Shown: positions 12,826-14,812 of the stretch, piece by piece
How the letters are laid out: every line of letters starts with the position of its first letter
Position numbering within the stretch: the first letter of the stretch is position 1
DNA from: JBQTIM01 sp052388135
Lineage (GTDB): Bacteria > Elusimicrobiota > Elusimicrobia > FEN-1173
DNA length: 14,812 bases
Assembly: GCA_052388135.1 (NCBI GenBank)
Contig: JBQTIM010000086.1
Coordinates: 1 to 14,812 of the forward strand
Direction of reading: 5' to 3'
Made by a program: the position numbers and the translations under genes
Notes under the pieces: generated by a model
Seen by the model: the letters and a program-made list of their open reading frames with translations, nothing else
What the model was told of the DNA's origin: nothing
The model's database searches: none

Positions 12826-14577
12826 ATGGGCGCTTCCCGCGACAACGTCGAACGCGTCCGGAACGCCCTGAACCCGCTGGACATCCTGCGGGAGGCGGTC
12901 CCCTCGCTCAAGCAGTCCGGCGCCCGCTGGAAGGGGCTCTGCCCGTTCCACAACGAGCGGACGCCGTCGTTCTTTTTCATGCCCGACAAGGGGTTGTGGC
13001 ACTGCTTCGGCTCCTGCCAGGAGGGCGGCGACGTCTTCAAGTTCGTCATGCGGCTGGAGAACCTCACGTTCCCCGAGGCCCTGCGGCGGCTGGCGGACCG
13101 CGCCGGCGTGCGGATCGAGTGGGAGAAGGGCGGCGGCGAGCAGGGGTCGCGGGAGACGCGGGAGCGCGAGCGCCTGCTGGACCTGCTCACCGAGGCGGCG
13201 GATTTTTACCACGAGGCTTTGCGCAAGCAGGCCGACGCGGAGCCGGCCCGGCGGCATTTGGCCGCCCGCAAGATCGGCGCCGCGGCCGTCGAGACGTTCC
13301 GCCTGGGCTTCGCGCCGGCCCGCAACAGTTTTTTCGACGCCGCCCTGTCCAAGGGCGCCGCCATCGAGGATTTGGCCAAGGCCGGCCTGGCCGCGCGGTC
13401 CGAGAAGACCGGCCGCTACCACGATCCGCTTTGGAACCGCTTGGTCTTTCCCATTTACGACGGATACGGCCGCGTGGTGGGGTTCGGCGGGCGCACGCTG
13501 GAGGAAGAGGGCGGGCCGAAATACCTGAACTCGCCGGAAACCGCGGTCTATTCCAAGAGCCGGAACCTGTACGGGCTCTACCAGGGCCGAAGCTCTTTGC
13601 GAACGGCCGGCCGCGCGGTGGTGGTGGAAGGCTACATGGACGTGGTGGGCTGCCACCAGGCCGGTTTGGAAACGGCGGTGGCCCCCCTGGGCACCGCCCT
13701 CACGCAGGAACAGGCGGAGCTCTTGCGGCGTTATGTACAAGAGGTCGTCCTCCTGTTCGATCCCGACGAGGCCGGCCTGCGGGCGTCCTGGCGGGGCGCC
13801 CAGGTCCTCCTTCAGGCGGACATCTTCGTCCGCGTGGGGCGGGTGCCGGACGGCAAGGACCCCGACGAGTTCGTTTTGGAAAGCGGAACCCGGGCGCTGG
13901 AGGACGTGGTCGCGCGGGCGCCCGACGCCATGGATTTTTGGCTGGACCGCGTCACCGCCAAGAGCTTCACCGGCCTGCACGAGCGCATGGCCAAGGCGCG
14001 GGAGCTGCTGGCCGTTTTGCGCGGCGTGCCCAACGAGCTGCTGAAGCGGGAATGGCTGCGCAAGGTGGCCGCTCGTCTGTCCCTGGACGAGGCGGCGGTG
14101 ATGCGGGAGTTCAGCCGGACCGCTCCCGCCCCGGCCGCGGGCCGCTCCGGCGCCGCCGCGGCCGTTCCTTCGCCGCGGACGCCCGTCCGGCCCGGCCCGG
14201 CCATGAGCGCCGAGGAGGAGGCCGTCCAGATCATGGGCCGCCATCCCGACCTGGCGCAGGGGGCGCGGCCCGAACTTTTCCAGGACGAGCGCTGCCGGCG
14301 CGCCGTTGAAAAAATCCGCGCCGGCGAGACCGAAAGTTTGTCCGCGGAGGACGCCAACTGGCTGTCGGGCCTTCTGGTGGAGCCCAAGGAATACGCCGAC
14401 CCGGCGGCGGCCCTGGCGAAGCGGCTGCGGGACCTGGAGTCCCGGGCCGCGGAGAGGGAGATGCGGATTCTCGAGAAGGAACTGGTCCGGCAGCGGGAGC
14501 GCGGCGCTCCCCTGGACGAGCAGACGACGGCCCGCTACCGCGAACTGGCGAGGCGGGTGAAAGGCGGCGGAAGTTGA
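12826..14577 (+). CDS. dnaG: DNA primase DnaG
   Basis: Synthesises RNA primers at the replication fork with the DnaB helicase. 583 residues, a normal length. The N-terminal CHC2 zinc domain has C39, H42 (LCPFHNERTPSF), then C60 and C64 (HCFGSCQEGGDVF). The last pair is C-x3-C, one residue longer than the usual C-x2-C. The catalytic core shows FPIYDGYGRVVGFGGRTL and the Toprim motifs EGYMDV (E268) and DPDEAG (D312, D314). A Pro/Ala-rich linker (about 430-465) leads to a helical C-terminal DnaB-interaction domain. ATG 12826 gives the family-like start; an in-frame TTG at 12799 would add 9 unlikely residues. There is no Shine-Dalgarno, and the start abuts the inverted repeat at 12727-12819. Confidence 0.97.
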   Translation: MGASRDNVERVRNALNPLDILREAVPSLKQSGARWKGLCPFHNERTPSFFFMPDKGLWHCFGSCQEGGDVFKFVMRLENLTFPEALRRLADRAGVRIEWEKGGGEQGSRETRERERLLDLLTEAADFYHEALRKQADAEPARRHLAARKIGAAAVETFRLGFAPARNSFFDAALSKGAAIEDLAKAGLAARSEKTGRYHDPLWNRLVFPIYDGYGRVVGFGGRTLEEEGGPKYLNSPETAVYSKSRNLYGLYQGRSSLRTAGRAVVVEGYMDVVGCHQAGLETAVAPLGTALTQEQAELLRRYVQEVVLLFDPDEAGLRASWRGAQVLLQADIFVRVGRVPDGKDPDEFVLESGTRALEDVVARAPDAMDFWLDRVTAKSFTGLHERMAKARELLAVLRGVPNELLKREWLRKVAARLSLDEAAVMREFSRTAPAPAAGRSGAAAAVPSPRTPVRPGPAMSAEEEAVQIMGRHPDLAQGARPELFQDERCRRAVEKIRAGETESLSAEDANWLSGLLVEPKEYADPAAALAKRLRDLESRAAEREMRILEKELVRQRERGAPLDEQTTARYRELARRVKGGGS

Positions 14578-14643
14578 GGGCGGCAAGCGGAGCCGGCGGC
14601 TCGAGCCGAGGCATCGCACCAACATTTCAGGAGACGCGAACCC

Positions 14644-14812
14644 ATGAATTATCAGGACATCCTTAGAGGACTCATCGAGCAGGGCAAGGAAGCGGGCTTC
14701 CTCACGTACGAGGACATTTCGCAGAAGCTGCCCGAGACGCACCTCACCGCCGAGGAGCTGGACTCCCTCTTCGACACGCTGGAGGAGATGGGCATCGAGG
14801 TGGTGGAGCGCC
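14644..14812 (+). CDS. rpoD: RNA polymerase primary sigma factor RpoD, N-terminal 56 residues (runs off the right edge)
   Basis: Only the start of region 1.1 is present: an ATG at 14644 with IEQGKEAGFLTYEDISQKLP, TAEELDSLFDTLEEMGIEVVE. This is the acidic three-helix domain that occludes the DNA channel of free housekeeping sigma factor and marks primary (group 1) sigmas. AGGAG at 14629-14633 stands 10 nt before the ATG. The position right after dnaG is the classical macromolecular-synthesis operon order. The 66-nt gap before it shows no clear internal promoter. The conserved DNA-binding regions 2-4 lie beyond the window. Confidence 0.95.
   Translation, partial: MNYQDILRGLIEQGKEAGFLTYEDISQKLPETHLTAEELDSLFDTLEEMGIEVVER

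Noticed and set aside
12643..14742. 699-codon open frame on the minus strand opposite dnaG
   Set aside because: Shadow of dnaG; the opposite strand has complete primase motifs.

Overview
The window is bacterial chromosome, with no plasmid, phage or CRISPR signal. It is GC-rich: the lines I counted by hand in dnaK are near 65% GC. It carries housekeeping genes for protein folding, tRNA and rRNA modification, and initiation of replication and transcription. The organism is a bacterium with an HrcA/CIRCE heat-shock circuit and a primary sigma factor of RpoD type. The DnaK is not the usual proteobacterial or Gram-positive type. From memory it resembles the DnaK group seen in ammonia-oxidising archaea and some deep-branching bacterial phyla. 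A high-GC Elusimicrobiota-like lineage is my best guess, with low confidence.

Layout: (1) 1-2404, minus strand: 5' part of valS, running off the left edge. (2) 2416-2518: divergent control region with a dyad at valS and a strong sigma-70 promoter overlapped by a CIRCE operator. (3) 2537-7923, plus strand: hrcA, grpE, dnaK, dnaJ, the class I heat-shock operon. It is interrupted by a REP-like hairpin pair before dnaK and by a 621-nt repeat-filled gap before dnaJ. (4) 8156-11369: rsmE, a small membrane protein, a small exported protein, mtaB and a cysteine-rich protein of unknown function, tightly packed and probably one operon. (5) 11654-11998: HIT-family hydrolase. (6) 12055-14812: rpsU, yqeY, dnaG, rpoD (partial), the macromolecular-synthesis operon that links ribosome, primase and sigma factor.

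How the genes work together: HrcA would bind the CIRCE at the start of its own transcript and repress the chaperone genes until GrpE, DnaK and DnaJ are needed. RsmE and MtaB are both RNA-modifying enzymes acting on the translation apparatus.

The most unusual content is between the genes. Three separate near-palindromic elements (6392-6556, 7923-8085, 11413-11579) are almost the same length (165, 163 and 167 bp). Each has strong terminal inverted repeats and a short perfect hairpin exactly at its centre, yet their sequences are unrelated. Two of them start at or inside the stop codon of the preceding reading frame. Further structured repeats lie at 4210-4287, 6561-6778 and 12727-12819. No transposase is present, so these look like non-autonomous (MITE-like) or structured-RNA elements.
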